From Hymenoscyphus infarciens (Eukaryota > Ascomycota > Leotiomycetes > Helotiales > Helotiaceae): 64,000 nt of DNA. Numbering within the stretch: the stretch's first letter is position 1; each line of letters starts with the position of its first letter. The DNA lies in NCBI GenBank assembly GCA_001414345.1, contig LLCB01000034.1, positions 186,001 through 250,000 of the forward strand, in the 5' to 3' direction. The translations under genes were made by a program, and so were the position numbers. Positions 35,101-48,389 of this stretch are shown piece by piece. The notes below the pieces were generated by a model. It ran no database searches. It was given only the letters and a program-made list of their open reading frames with translations, and was not told where the DNA came from.

Positions 35101-38100
35101 TTCGATTTCCAAGCCATGGGTAGAATTTTCTTGGGTATCTGCCAAGTCGGAGCATGGGGTTGTTTCGACGAATTCAATCGGTTGGAAGAGAGAATCCTCT
35201 CTGCTGTTTCCCAACAAGTTCAGAACATCCAGCTCGGTCTAAAACAAGGTGCGGAAGACGAAAAATCCCAGATTGAGCTTGTTGGTCGCCAATTACGCGT
35301 TAATGCTAATACCGGAATCTTCATCACTATGAATCCCGGATATGCTGGTCGTTCAAACTTGCCAGACAATCTGAAGAAACTATTCCGAAGCGTTGCTATG
35401 TCTAAGCCCGACAAAGAGCTTATTGCCGAAGTTATGTTGTACTCACAAGGTTTCAACCAAGCTAAGGCTCTTTCAAAACAAACTGTGCCGTTCTTTGATC
35501 GTTGTGCTGCTGGGCTATCAAAACAGGCCCATTATGACTTTGGACTTCGTGCCCTGAAGAGTGTACTTGTCAGTTCCGGTGGCTTGAAGCGTGCCCGTAT
35601 TACACAAACCGGGGGGGATCTTGGACCAGAAGAGGAAGTCGAACCACAAATTATTGTTCAGAGTATCCGGGAGACGATTGCACCAAAGCTTATCAAGAGT
35701 GACGTGGTGATCATGAGAGCCATCGAAGAGGAGTCATTCCCCGGAGTTCAATATCTCCCCGCAAGTCTCAAAAAATTGAAGGAGGCAATCCACAGTATAG
35801 CCAAAGAAAGACATCTTGTAGTCAACGAAACTTGGCTGACAAAGATTCTTCAACTTTACCAAATCCAGGGCATCCACCACGGTGTAATGATGGTTGGTAA
35901 TTCAGGTTCTGGAAAATCGGTAGCATGGAAGCTGCTACTCCAGGCATTGCAACAAGTAGAGGGCGTAGAGGGTGTCTGTCATATCATCGATTCTAAAGTG
36001 ATGTCCAAGGAAGCATTGTATGGAAATTTGGACTCCACAACCCGAGAGTGGACCGATGGTCTTTTCACGAGCATTCTTCGCAAAATCGTCGACAACTTGC
36101 GTGGGGAGGAATCAAAGAGGCACTGGATTGTGTTTGACGGTGATGTTGATCCTGAGTGGGTCGAGAATTTGAACAGCGTGTTGGATGATAACAAATTGCT
36201 AACGTTGCCCAACGGTGAACGTCTTAATCTACCTTCAAATGTTCGGATTATGTTTGAGGTAGAGACCCTCAAATATGCAACTCTTGCTACTGTCAGTCGT
36301 TGTGGTATGGTCTGGTTCAGCGAAGATACAGTGACATCCAACATGATGGTGGCGAACTACCTGGATACCTTACGGACCGTGGCATTCGAGGACCTGGACG
36401 AAGATGCTGTCTCCACAGGACAGTCTGCTGCCAAGGCTCTTGCTCTCCAGTCGCAAGTCGCAGACCTTCTACAGGAGTTCCTCATTACTGACGACTTCGT
36501 CACCAACGCCCTGGATCGAGCACAGGCATTCAATCATATCATGGAATTTACCGTGGCAAGAGTGTTGAGTACCCTTTTCTCGCTTTTAAACAAGAGTGTT
36601 CGGGACGTGATTGAGTACAATGCTCAGCACGTTGACTTCCCTCTTGACCCAGAACAGGTGGAGTCATTTGTTGCGAAGAAGCTGCTACTAGCCTTGGTTT
36701 GGTCTCTTACTGGTGATTGCCCACTTGGCGATCGAAAGGCCTTTGGAGATTGTCTTGCTGGTCTAGCAACTTTTGGATCCCCAATCATGGGCGACAATTC
36801 AGCATTGATAGATTTCGATGTGACTCTACCCAAAGGAGAGTGGACATCGTGGCAGAACCAAGTCCCCACGATCGAAGTCAATACACACTCCATTACACAA
36901 ACTGACGTCGTCATCCCAACATTGGATACTGTACGCCACGAGGATGTACTCTACTCTTGGCTTGCTGAACACAAACCTCTCTTGTTGTGTGGACCTCCTG
37001 GTTCCGGTAAAACAATGACACTGTTCAGTGCTCTCCGGAAGCTGCCAAATATGGAGGTTGTTGGGCTCAATTTCTCCAGTGCGACAACGCCTGATCTTCT
37101 AATTAAGACTTTCGAGCAATATTGTGAGTATAAGAAGACACTCAATGGCGTTATGCTCTCACCTACACAAATCGGACGCTGGCTGGTATTGTTCTGCGAT
37201 GAAATCAACTTGCCGGCACCTGACAAGTATGGAACACAGCGAGCAATCTCTTTCTTGCGTCAACTTGTTGAGCAGAATGGGTTCTGGAGAACATCAGACA
37301 AGACTTGGGTCACGCTCGATCGAATTCAATTCGTTGGTGCTTGCAATCCTCCAACTGATGCTGGTCGAACCCCTATGGGCGCGCGATTCCTCCGTCACGC
37401 ACCACTCATCATGGTCGACTATCCCGGAGAACTTTCACTTCAACAAATTTATGGTACATTCAACACGGCAGTTCTCAAAATCATACCATCATTGAGAGGT
37501 TACTCCGAGTCGCTCACAAAGGCAATGGTCAAGTTTTATCTCGAATCTCAACAGCGCTTCACTCCAAAGATCCAACCTCATTATGTTTACAGTCCTCGTG
37601 AACTGACCCGTTGGGTACGAGGCATTTACGAAGCCATACGCCCTCTCGAGACCTTAACGGTGGAAGGACTAATTCGAATTTGGGCACATGAGGCTCTGAG
37701 ATTATTTCAAGATCGTTTAGTCGCAGAGGAGGAGCGCCAGTGGACCGACGAAGCTGTTCATCGTATCGCTTTGGAATTCTTCCCCACGATCGAAGAGGAT
37801 AAGGCTCTGGCAGGACCAATTCTATTCTCGAACTGGCTTTCAAAGAACTATGTCCCCGTTGACAGAGAACAGCTTCGTGATTTTGTCAAAGCCCGACTGA
37901 AGACTTTCTGCGAAGAAGAAGTCGATGTTCCACTCATTTTGTTCAACGATGTCCTCGAACATGTACTTCGAATAGATCGGGTCTTCAGACAACCACAAGG
38001 TCATCTGATCCTTATCGGAGTCAGTGGTAGTGGAAAGACCACTCTTTCCCGATTCGTCGCCTGGATGAACGGACTGAAGGTCTTCCAAATCAAAGTCCAT

Positions 38101-41100
38101 GGAAAATACTCGGCGGAGGATTTTGATGATGATCTAAGAGATGTGCTACGTCGCTCTGGTTGTAAGGGAGAAAAGATATGTTTCATCATGGACGAAGCTA
38201 ATGTTCTCGACTCTGGTTTCCTCGAGCGAATGAATACGCTGCTCGCGAACGCCGAAGTTCCTGGTCTTTTCGAAGGTGACGAACTCGCCTCGTTAATGAC
38301 GGGCTGTAAAGAAGGTGCTCAACGACAAGGCCTGCTTCTCGACTCTCAGGAGGAGCTCTACAAGTGGTTCACGCAACAAATTGTGAAGAACCTTCACGTT
38401 GTGTTCACCATGAATCCACCAGAGGGTGGCTTGTCATCAAAGGCTGCAACTAGTCCCGCCTTGTTCAATCGATGTGTTCTCAATTGGTTCGGAGACTGGT
38501 CCGATCAAGCTCTTTTCCAAGTCGGTACAGAATTAACCCAGTCTGTTGATCTTGATAAGCCCAATTTCACAGCTCCTGACAGCATACCTGTTGCCTACCG
38601 CGACCTCAATCTACCTGCGTCTCATCGCGAGGCTGTCATCAACTCAATGGTTTACATACACTACTCACTTCATCGATTCAACGCCAAGCTTCTCAAGCAA
38701 CAAGGTCGCATTACGTACCTGACTCCAAGACACTTCCTAGACTTCGTTGCCCAATATGTCAAGTTGTACAACGAAAAACGCGAGGATCTTGAGGAGCAAC
38801 AGCGCCATCTAAATGTCGGACTCGAGAAACTGAGAGACACTGTCGACAAAGTCAGAGACCTCCGTTCCAGTCTCGCCGAAAAGAAAGGCCAACTCGAGCG
38901 TAAAGATAACGAGGCAAATGAGAAGCTTCAACGTATGGTTGCAGATCAGAGGGAAGCCGAATCGCGAAAGACAACATCTTTGGAAATTCAAGTTGCATTA
39001 GAAAAGCAGGAGACAGCCGTTGCAGAACGAAAAGAGATTGTTATGCACGATCTTGCCAATGCGGAGCCTGCTGTCGAAGAAGCACAAAAGAGTGTTAGCA
39101 ATATCAAACGACAACATCTTACCGAAGTTCGATCCATGGGTAATCCGCCTCAGGGTGTCCGAGATGCCCTTGAATCTGTCTGCACACTCCTTGGCCACAA
39201 AGTTGGAAAGGATTGGAAATTAGTTCAAGCTGTCGTTCGTAAGGACGACTTTATCGCCAGTATCGTGAACTATGACAACGAAAGACAAATGACCAAAGCT
39301 CTTCGCGAAGGCATGCGCAAGAACTACCTCTCCAAAGAAGACTTCACATATGAGAGAGTGAATCGCGCAAGTAAGGCTTGCGGTCCGCTCGTACAATGGG
39401 CAACAGCTCAGGTCAACTATTCCGAGATTCTCGATCGTGTTGGTCCATTGAGAAACGAAGTCGTTGAGCTTGAGGAACAAGCACTTGAGACCAAGGCACA
39501 AGCACAAGCCATCGAAAATACTATCACAGAGCTGGAGCAGAGTATCGCCACTTATAAAACCGAGTACGCCGCCCTGATCAGTGAAACTCAAGCTATCAAA
39601 TCTGAGATGGAACGAGTCAAATTCAAGGTTGATCGAAGTGTACGCTTACTTGACAGTCTTTCGTCTGAGAGGGTTCGTTGGGAGGAGGGAAGCAAATCTT
39701 TCGAAACACAAATCAGTACCCTTGTTGGTGATGTGCTTGTTGCGGCAGCATTCCTGGCCTACAGTGGACTTTACGATCAGCAATTTCGAAAAACCATGAT
39801 GGAAGACTGGATTCACCAGTTACAACTCTCGGGTATCAATTACAAGCAACTTAATCCCATTACAGAGTACCTATCGACTGCGGATGAACGACTGAAGTGG
39901 CAAGAAAACTCTCTGCCAGTGGACGATCTGTGTACCGAAAATGCAATTGTCCTCAAACGATTCAACCGTTACCCCTTAATCATCGATCCCTCCGGTCGTG
40001 TCACAGAGTTCCTGCAGAAAGAAAGTAAAGACCGACGTCTCACCGTTACCAGCTTCCTGGATGACTCTTTTACCAAACAATTGGAAAGCTCCCTCCGATT
40101 TGGTAACCCAATCCTTATCCAAGATGCCGAATATTTGGATCCAATCCTCAACCATGTCCTCAACAAAGAATACCAAAAGACTGGCGGTCGTGTTCTCATT
40201 CAACTAGGCAAACAAGAAATTGATTTCTCTCCCGCATTCAAGATATACTTGTCAACTAGAGATCCTTCTGCAACCTTCCCTCCGGACATTTGTAGTCGAA
40301 CTACATTTGTCAACTTTACTGTCACTCAGAGCAGTCTTCAGACTCAGTCCTTGAACGAGGTCCTCAAATCGGAGCGGCCAGACGTTGATGAGCGAAGATC
40401 CAATCTCATCAAATTGCAAGGTGAATTCAAAGTTCATCTTAGGCAGTTGGAGAAACGATTGTTGCAAGCACTCAATGAATCACGCGGCAACATTCTTGAC
40501 GATGACAACGTAATAGAAACTCTGGAAACGTTGAAGAAAGAGGCGGCAGAGATCTCGGCCAAGATGACTGGCACCGAAGGTGTAATGCAGGAGGTGGAGG
40601 AGACAACTCTCCAATACGACATTATTGCCAAATCCTGCAGTGCAGTTTTTGCGGTTTTGGAGCAGCTGCACTACCTCAACCACTTCTACCAGTTTTCCCT
40701 GCAGTACTTTCTCGACATATTCCACTCAGTGCTACACAACGGCAAGCGATTAGCCTCTGAAACAAATCATAGCATCCGACGAGACATTATTGTTGAAGAG
40801 CTATTCGTTACAACATATCAACGTACAGCTCTCGGTCTGCTTCAGAAGGACAAGATTACTCTAGCAATGCTTCTCGCGCAAGCTGCCCCATTCAAGATGG
40901 ACAAGAGTCTGATTGGTGTAATCCTGGATGAAAGCGTCATTGGCACTGATGTGTCAACCGAGTCTCATAAGAGAGAGGAAGTCATTGCCAAGGCCTCGAA
41001 ACTCCCGGCGCTCAAAGGCAAGCTTGAAGCTGTGTCTAATGAGACTTGGGATCGCTTCATTTTCGAGGAAGCTGGAGAAAACTATGTACCGCAGGTATGG

Positions 41101-42314
41101 GAGCCGACTGCGGATAAGCGCGATCAGGAACTTATATCGCTGCTTCTCGTCAAGCTCTTCCGACTCGATCGGTTTGTACCAACAGCAGAACGTTTTGTCA
41201 CAATTGTCTTTGGCTCAGGCCTTCTGGAATCGACCGAAGACCTCAAACAGACTGTCCATCAAGTCTCCGCGAGCAGTCCAATTGCCTTGTGTTCAAGCCC
41301 TGGATTTGATGCTAGTTACAAGGTTGATAACTTGGTAGAACGTTCCCGTGCTTCGTGTACAAACATTGCTATGGGATCTAATGAAGGTCTGGCAACTGCC
41401 GACAAAGCCATCAGTAACGCAGCAGCTAATGGATCCTGGGTCCTTGTCAAGAACGTCCATCTGGCTCCAACTTGGCTACAGAGCCTTGAGAAACGCATGG
41501 ACTCACTCAAACCACATGCCGACTTCAGACTGTTCCTTTCGATGGAATCAAGTCCTAAGATTCCTGTGAACTTGTTGCGGGCTTCGCGTGTGTTGATGTA
41601 TGAACAACCAGCTGGAGTGAGAGCCAATATGAAGGATTCCATGGCATCTCTTTCTTCTAGGGCGATTAAGACACCAGTGGAGCGATCAAGACTTTACTTG
41701 TTATTGTCGTTTTTGCATGCCGTGGTCCAGGAAAGACTGCGATATGCGCCAACTTTGGGTTGGAAGGGCTTCTGGGAATTCAATGACAGTGATGTAAGTA
41801 ACAATCAGCGTTCACGGTATGGTCAAATACTAATTTGAAGTAGTATGAATGTTCTGCTTTCATTATCGACGTCTGGGTCGAGACAGTGGCGAAAGGTCGC
41901 ACTAATGTAGCACCACAAAATCTTCCATGGGATATGATCCGAACTCTTATTGTCGAGACATATGGAGGCAAGATTGACGACGAGGGTGATTTTGCTCGTC
42001 TTACACAATTGGTCAACTCGTTCCTCACTCCCGCGGCGTATGAAATTGGACATAAACTTGTCGAGGGCGCCGCTGGTAATCTCGGAGATGGAAGCAACGA
42101 CGGTAGTTTGGTTGTCCCTAGTGGAACTTCGATTCAAGAGTTCACGCAATGGATCCAGAAGCTACCAGAGAGAGAACCACCAACATATCTCGGACTACCT
42201 GCAAATGCCGAAAAGCTTCTACTTGTCGGCCAGGGTCAAAGCATGATTCAGAATTTGGACAGAATCACGGAATTGTTGGACGAGGGAGAGCACGTGATGG
42301 CGGAAGCTGCATGA
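29168..42314 (+). CDS. nudA: Cytoplasmic dynein heavy chain
   Basis: Three exons, 29168-29459, 29510-41793 and 41844-42314, give 4348 residues, the usual size for fungal cytoplasmic dynein heavy chain (nudA in Aspergillus, ro-1 in Neurospora). Exon 2 alone is 12.3 kb. After the N-terminal tail and linker come the AAA P-loops: GPAGTGKT near residue 1932 (AAA1, main ATPase), GNSGSGKS near 2227 (AAA2), GPPGSGKT near 2592 (AAA3) and GVSGSGKT near 2934 (AAA4). CFDEFNR in AAA1 is the Walker B. The antiparallel stalk runs from about 3190 to 3450 with the microtubule-binding domain near 3310 ([14 protein letters not shown]). The C-terminus, [20 protein letters not shown]...[13 protein letters not shown], is the short fungal form. 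The motor drives minus-end transport of nuclei, endosomes and other cargo. ATGs at 29168 and 29171 are in tandem. No frame lesion was seen. Confidence 0.97.
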
Positions 42315-43295
42315 AGAGACACTGGTTGTGTGTATGAGAGACTTCGTTTCTTGTGATTAGATTTTAGGGAGCATTGTTTCTTTTTGATTTTGCGAGCGAG
42401 AGCGAGGATGGATGTACGGATTATTGCCACATTAGTATGTTTCTCTTTTTTATGACAGGCATTGGGATGGATTTTGCTGTCGCTATTATACCCAGTCTTG
42501 CCTATTTTAGACTTACAGATTGCGCCTCTTTTTTTCTTTCTTTTGTTCATTCTTGTAGCATAGCAATTCTTTGGTGAGCCTTAATGATATTGGTTTATCT
42601 ATATTTATGACTCTTGGTTGTGCCGTGAATTATTTCTACACAAGTGTTGGGTCGTGGAGAACATGTTTTTGTCAATTGCATTAATGAGAGTTCTTAAAAT
42701 TGTCAAGGCAGTAGAGAACACTTTCAATTCTTACATCTAGGGTGAGCTACAGATTCCCAGGCATTGCTCTTTAACAGCCCCTTCTATCTCATTATCTAAC
42801 TGTCCTTGGCCAGTTGCAACTATCAACCGAGAAGAGCTAGGGGTGTTAGGAGACCTGGTATGCTTTATTCACCAATTCTGTCTAGATAAACTCGACCTCC
42901 ATGAAACAAATCAATGATAGATCAACTTTACTTAGAAGAGTACCTAAAACATTATAGACTTTATTTAATTAATTTAATTATTCTGGAGACTGTCAAACAA
43001 GAGGGGTTAATAGCTTAACTTACCAGATAATTCGCTATAGCCTATAAATCAAAGACTTCTTTGAATCTTGAACTCTGTTTATTCTAACGCTTTTCAAATA
43101 AGTAATACTCTGAATATTGTTATAGTTAATGAGCCCGAAATGGTTTGGATCGCAAGGTTTGTGTTCTCTTTAGGAGAGTGGAAAATTTTAGAGGAACAAG
43201 CTAACCCTTGGCGAAATATGTGTTCGCTTAACCTATCCAAAACCAAAACAATTACAATGGAGTACACGTATTACACAAGGCATATACCTAACTGT
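42315..43295. other. Intergenic, AT-rich
   Basis: Dynein 3' flank, then AT-rich sequence. A short segment, GTATGCTTTATTCACC (about 42858), recurs at about 47319 on the other side of the CorA-like pseudogene. No gene is seen. Confidence 0.45.
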
Positions 43296-46200
43296 TCATC
43301 GACATCGACTAGAAATCATCTGCCTCATCTCAATAACAGCATCGCCCGTTTGATTCCGATGCCCATCAACAGTCCCGCTCCCACTCCCGTTACCAAGTCC
43401 ACTTCCAGTCCCCCGCCCAGGTCCATTTCCACTGTTAACCCTATTTCTCGACGCAGAACTAGCTCTTTATTTTAGAAAAGGCTTAGCTCTCGTCTGACTC
43501 CGTGTCTTCTTCGCCTCGTATTCCTTTCTCTCCTTTACGTTTTTCCCTTGTTCCTGTCGTTCTCGTTCCGCTTCTTTTCTCTCAATTACTCGTTGCCGAG
43601 CTCTCCTTTTCATCTTATTGACTCGTATCTTTCGACTTTTATGTAGCCTTTGGCTGTTAAAAGGTGTGTTGCGCCACGAGACGTACATAGGCGTTAGCGT
43701 TATTAATTTTGTCCATGTGATGTTGAATGCCCAGGAGAGTAGAGTGCGGACGAGCTCGGAAAAGGCTAGACGAATATTACGATGACGGAGATTGGTACTA
43801 TTAAGTTTTAGTGATCGGCTATTCCCTGTGGGTTATGGGGTGTATACTCATGAATTCGAACACATCTTTGTATTTCCACTTCGTTCTATCTGTGACGTTC
43901 ATGCTGAAGAGGGCGGCGAAGAGCGATAAAGGCAGGAAAATGATAGTTATCACTGTGAATGGCATAAATGCTCGTCCCTGTCGCAGATTTTCTTCTCCTT
44001 TTTTGACTACTTCTCGGGCTTCTACCACGGAAGCTTGTTGTTGCTTGAGGTCCAGGAGAACTTTCAGTTTGCGGAGGTCAGTATACCCCTGCAGGTGTGT
44101 TCGTAGCTACTTATACCCAAGGAAGCATTCTCAGATGCTTCTTTAAGATAACTTAGTTCTCGCAATTAATTCTGAATCCCTTCGGCCAATTCAGTTGCTG
44201 ACATCTTCCACTCAAAATCTGACCAGGTGGGATAATTCGAGCGCGGAGTCTGATTTGATCTCGGATATGGAGAATTAGGACTCGGAAAGCTTCTCTTGTT
44301 ACCTGGAGGGCCTGGTTCGGGATTCTGAAGCTAGTTCTGGACTTGTTTTAGAAAGGTTCGAGTAACATTTTCTTCTTGTTTCTTAATTTGTATCATAATA
44401 GATAACTCATCGATGATGTCTTTAATCTCGCGCAGCAGGTCTCCTTCGGACTTGATATCCAATAGCACATTCTGAGATGTCCTGCAAACGATATGCCTCA
44501 AGAGATCAACCAGACAATGGCATGGGAAAGCAAAGTACATTCCCAGAAATGGTCGATCGAATGCTATACTTTGTTTGTGGGTCTTACTTATCAGAATTGA
44601 TCATTATGCTTGGGTAAGATATATAAGAGATGAAAGGGCGGGTGTTGAAGATTTTTGTCTTACCACTCTTCCGATAGCGTTAGCCAAGGCATCCATTACT
44701 TAAGGTTGAAGATCTTCTGACTAGGTCCGGTGGAAGAGAATCCGTGCGCATTGGTCAATTATCATGATTCCTAAAACATAAATGGATCGGATCTCATCGA
44801 TACGCGCTGCTCGTAGTCTGGTACGAATGCACTTTTGGACTGCCGACATGTCCGGCTTATTACGTCCTAGTCGTTTGGGAAAACAGGTGATTACTGTATT
44901 TTTAAATTCTTAGTGACGGGTATAAAATGGTGGAGTGAGGATTGGAATTCGTAATGTTAATCCACTTACTTTCATCCAATATCCACATCCAAAGTTGAAC
45001 AACCATGACAACTCTAGCTACCTTTTTGACATTTTATTGGCATTGTTCACAGGGTGGTTCATCCTCATTTCTTCTGGTGAGTTTGTTGGGGCAATCGTGT
45101 TGAATAGGGTATTGAGAAGGCGCAGTGCCTCGATAGACGACCTGATCACGATCTCTCGACCGAGTATCCCGAGGAGTCCAGTAATAACTTTGGACCAGCG
45201 TTCGTCTCGGATGAAGAGGTGAAGGCCCCATCAAGGAGTGGCCAATAACCTTCTCGTCTGTGTAAGAATCCAGCTCTTCGTATAATTTCGCAGCTAGCAG
45301 AAGCAATTTCTCCAACAGTTTTTGGCTGTAGCTTTTGACGGTTATCTTCTTCGGGCCAACTTTCTGTTGATTCTGGGGACGGGGAGGCTCAACGATGGTT
45401 GTGATGACTTCACGAAACCCGCCGGATGTCATCCTTTCCATCTTAGAAATGCTCACGGTTTACTTTTTTTCGTCTACTACATGAGCAAACTGAAACAATG
45501 GTTTGTCGTATCTCATGAGGACTTCTGCGGCTCTTGACCTGCGTCGACAAGTCACCCAGTGGAGGTTGGGCATCTAGTAATATATTAGCACCACTCTGTT
45601 ATCCGACGAAAAAAATTAGACCTACAAACGATGCAATATTTCCAGGTTGTTCGAGGTTCTCGTGATCTCGGAAAAGTCAATAATATCCTATGAGTTCTTG
45701 GTGAGGCACCTTACTAGTTCAAATGGGGTAACAACGAGGCCGCATGTGGCGGGTATGAGTAGGAATGTCTGTTCGATCACCGTACTGAAGCCCTTTCCAG
45801 AATTGGGGCGTAAAAGCATTCTTGTTTTCGATTGTTCCGCAGGTGTGCGTGGTTTGCGATATGGCCCAGACAAATCAAGATTCTCTTCCTTATAATAACG
45901 GGCTATTGCTTCATTTCCAGTCGTAAGTAAGGAGCACAAAGTCACAATCTCTGCAAAGGTTTTGTGTTGAACAAGATTGGCTTACCTCAATCCGTTCCAT
46001 GTTGTTCGCCGGGATATGGAAATAACGACTCACGTCTTTTTCGCATTTCCACATCAGAGGATTTTCTTTCAGGTTAACCTCCAGTAACCGACTGAGAGGA
46101 ATCTTTTGATCTGGAAAAGTACTAGGTGAAAACTGTGGATGGTCATATGGTGCAAGGTGGCCTTCCTTCTCTTTTTTCTTGAAGTCAATGACATTCGCAT

Positions 46201-46575
46201 TCGTATCCTCGAGAATAAACTGATTCTCTCTGTCTTCTGAAAACTGTGTCGATATACCACTATTCTCGGTGTTCCGGTGAACTCTTGGATTCGAAGGTGT
46301 TCCGGTCGTTGGTTTCTTGGGCAGCCGGGTCTTTCTCATAACTTTGAACTGGCAAAGTAGTTTTCCGTAAGCTGTACTATCACGTTCAGCATCAAATATG
46401 CCTCTCAGCTTCTCGATTCGAGCTTCTTCCTCTTGGTTTTTCTTCTTGACTTTATCGTCTGCTCCAGCATACTTCAAGCACTCAAGATAATGTGTGACCG
46501 CATCACCGGTGGTATCTCCATGAGCTAAACCCTTCCTCCATGTTGACCGCCTTTAAGAAGATCTACAGTGGTCAT
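43296..46575 (-). pseudogene. Decayed CorA-like (Mg2+ transporter-domain) gene
   Basis: Minus-strand segments line up in order with a fungal CorA-like family. They are: MTTVDLLKGGQ at the start; GLAHGDTTGDAVTHYLECLKYAG; AIARYYKEENLDLSGPYRKPRT; MPNLHWVTCRRR; RRTLVQSYYWTPRDTRSRDRDQVVYR; NTVITCFPKRLGRNKPDMSA and EIRSIYVLGIMIIDQCARIL; DLLREIKDIIDELSIMIQI; and the C-terminal membrane part FMPFTVITIIFLPLSLFAALFSMNV. A frameshift lies near 46530, between the start and GLAHGD. In-frame stops occur at 44723-44721 (TAG) and 44702-44700 (TAA, inside SEDLQP*VMDALANAIGRV, where CAA would be expected). The CAA-to-TAA change is the kind RIP makes. Intact members are predicted membrane proteins with two C-terminal helices. 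The tail is Gly/Ser/Asn-rich with a basic stretch (RARQRVIERKEAERER). The gene is very unlikely to be functional. Confidence 0.75.
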
Positions 46576-48389
46576 GGCCGAGTGAAGAGACTTGAGATAG
46601 GCGATACTAGGAATTTATATCGTCTTTGAAAGTCTGCTGGCTTTAAGTTAGCAACCTGATATATGTTTCGTCACTAAATAATATTATCAAGCTCTTCGTA
46701 CCAACAAGGGTCAATTATCAAAAGCCAATTCGAATCGTTGGTGATAAGCGACGGAACTCAATTGGCTATTTTGTTTGGAAGAACACAAGAACACAATCCA
46801 TTGTCCAAGTCCCACTTTAAGTGAACCCAATAAGTCCTCCATATTCTCAGCCGTACCACACAGCCACGCGGACACACACATCGATCAAGAGCTTAGCGGA
46901 ACAAGCGAGGAAAGCGGTTCGATGAAAGATTTCATTGGCCGCGTTGTATTTGTACGACACGAGATTATAAAGAAGGCGTGGAGAACCGCTTTTCCGTCTG
47001 TCTGTGGCTGATGCAACCGAGAAAACATCGTAGGAAACCCCGGCCGGAATCGCAAGACGTACGAATGCCATTTATGTGTCAATCCCATTGATAATCGGTC
47101 CAGCCGGTGCACTGACCGTAGTGTGTTGGAAGTGAGCAAATAACGTTTCTCTGTCGCGGTGACTGAATCAAGACGAGGTTTGGCTGGGTGAGTGAAGATA
47201 CGACATCCCAATCTAAAACCACCTATGAACACCCCAGATTGGCAATTAAGGAAACTGCTTTCCGTTGGATTATAACAAGAGTGTATTCAATAAGGTCTAG
47301 AAAAATTGGAACGTTGGTCTAGTATGCTTTATTCACCTATTGCGAAATTGACCAATTAAGCTGCTCATCTAAGTAGTGAGTGTAGTAAGTCAAGCTATTA
47401 AATCATATTTTTCTTTAGATAAATTCAATTAATAAGATAAAGTACAACATGTTTTAAAAGTATATAGTATTAGATATGCATCCAAATACCTTTTATTTAA
47501 TACAAAATCTCCTAGACTGTTTAGAAAACTTAAAACTTATGTTGATTCAACGGGCTGAACATAGTGAATTTAGTGTTTGTCTAGACACATGTCTGTGAAT
47601 GAAGTATAGCAGATGTCGCTTTTGTAAGGATTGTCTTACTGTCAGAGCTAGTATATATCGTATACTAGGCTTCATAGTGAGATAAAGTTACTCTTCCGCG
47701 ACCAAAGACACGATTATTCAGAGCCCCTCAAGTATTTCACTGCAATAGTATGACCGGTAATTGATGTAGTGCTGTAAGCCCGTTATTTGATTTTTCTTAG
47801 TGTCCTGAATTTTGTAAGTTCTTTTGCAAAGTACTCGGCATGTTTGAAATAATCGCCATGGTGAGAATAGCAAGCCGGAGAATCCCTAAGGGTCCTATAA
47901 CAGAACCGGAGTTATTTTAGAAGTTTGAAGTATGTATTAAACGAGAAGGATCTCAATAACGCGCAATAACTAGACACATTTGTAAAACGGTTTAAAGAAC
48001 CCAAATCTCAAACGCTCATTGAACTACGGGGGCTGTCGTATTTTGTAACTTCTCCAGCCTCTGCTGACGCAGGAGCTCCGTATACCACTTCCCTCTATTG
48101 TCTGGGGAATTCTTGAACAATTCAGAATAGTAAAAGTATCAGAGAGTATTTGGAAGAACCGAGAAGTAGCCTTTGCAATTCTTCTAACCCTCCCTCGCAA
48201 GGTCCAACATACGCTGCTTTAGTTAGTGAAGGTTACTCGTTAGCTCCACGCTTGCCCATTTTTAGCGGTAGTCACCTTACAATTTTGGAGGCACACCGAG
48301 GCCAGTCGACGAGGGATCGCACATCATCAATTGATAGCGACACGACACGCAGCCCATACATCAAGACCAGCAGACCCATCAACATCATC
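46576..48389. other. Intergenic, 1.8 kb
   Basis: AT-rich spacer between the CorA-like pseudogene and the FAR1-domain gene. The 240 codons upstream of 48390 are open in the FAR1 frame (from 48150) but are probably leader. Otherwise no feature is supported. Confidence 0.45.

Noticed and set aside
29500..42600. Many 60-120 codon frames opposite or out of phase with the dynein gene
   Set aside because: They are shadows of a long coding exon; none has a motif, and the dynein frame explains the sequence.
48150..48389. N-terminal extension of the FAR1 protein from the ATG at 48150
   Set aside because: Open but without conserved features; the composition looks like leader, and the MPLPPQ start at 48390 is more natural. 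It cannot be excluded.
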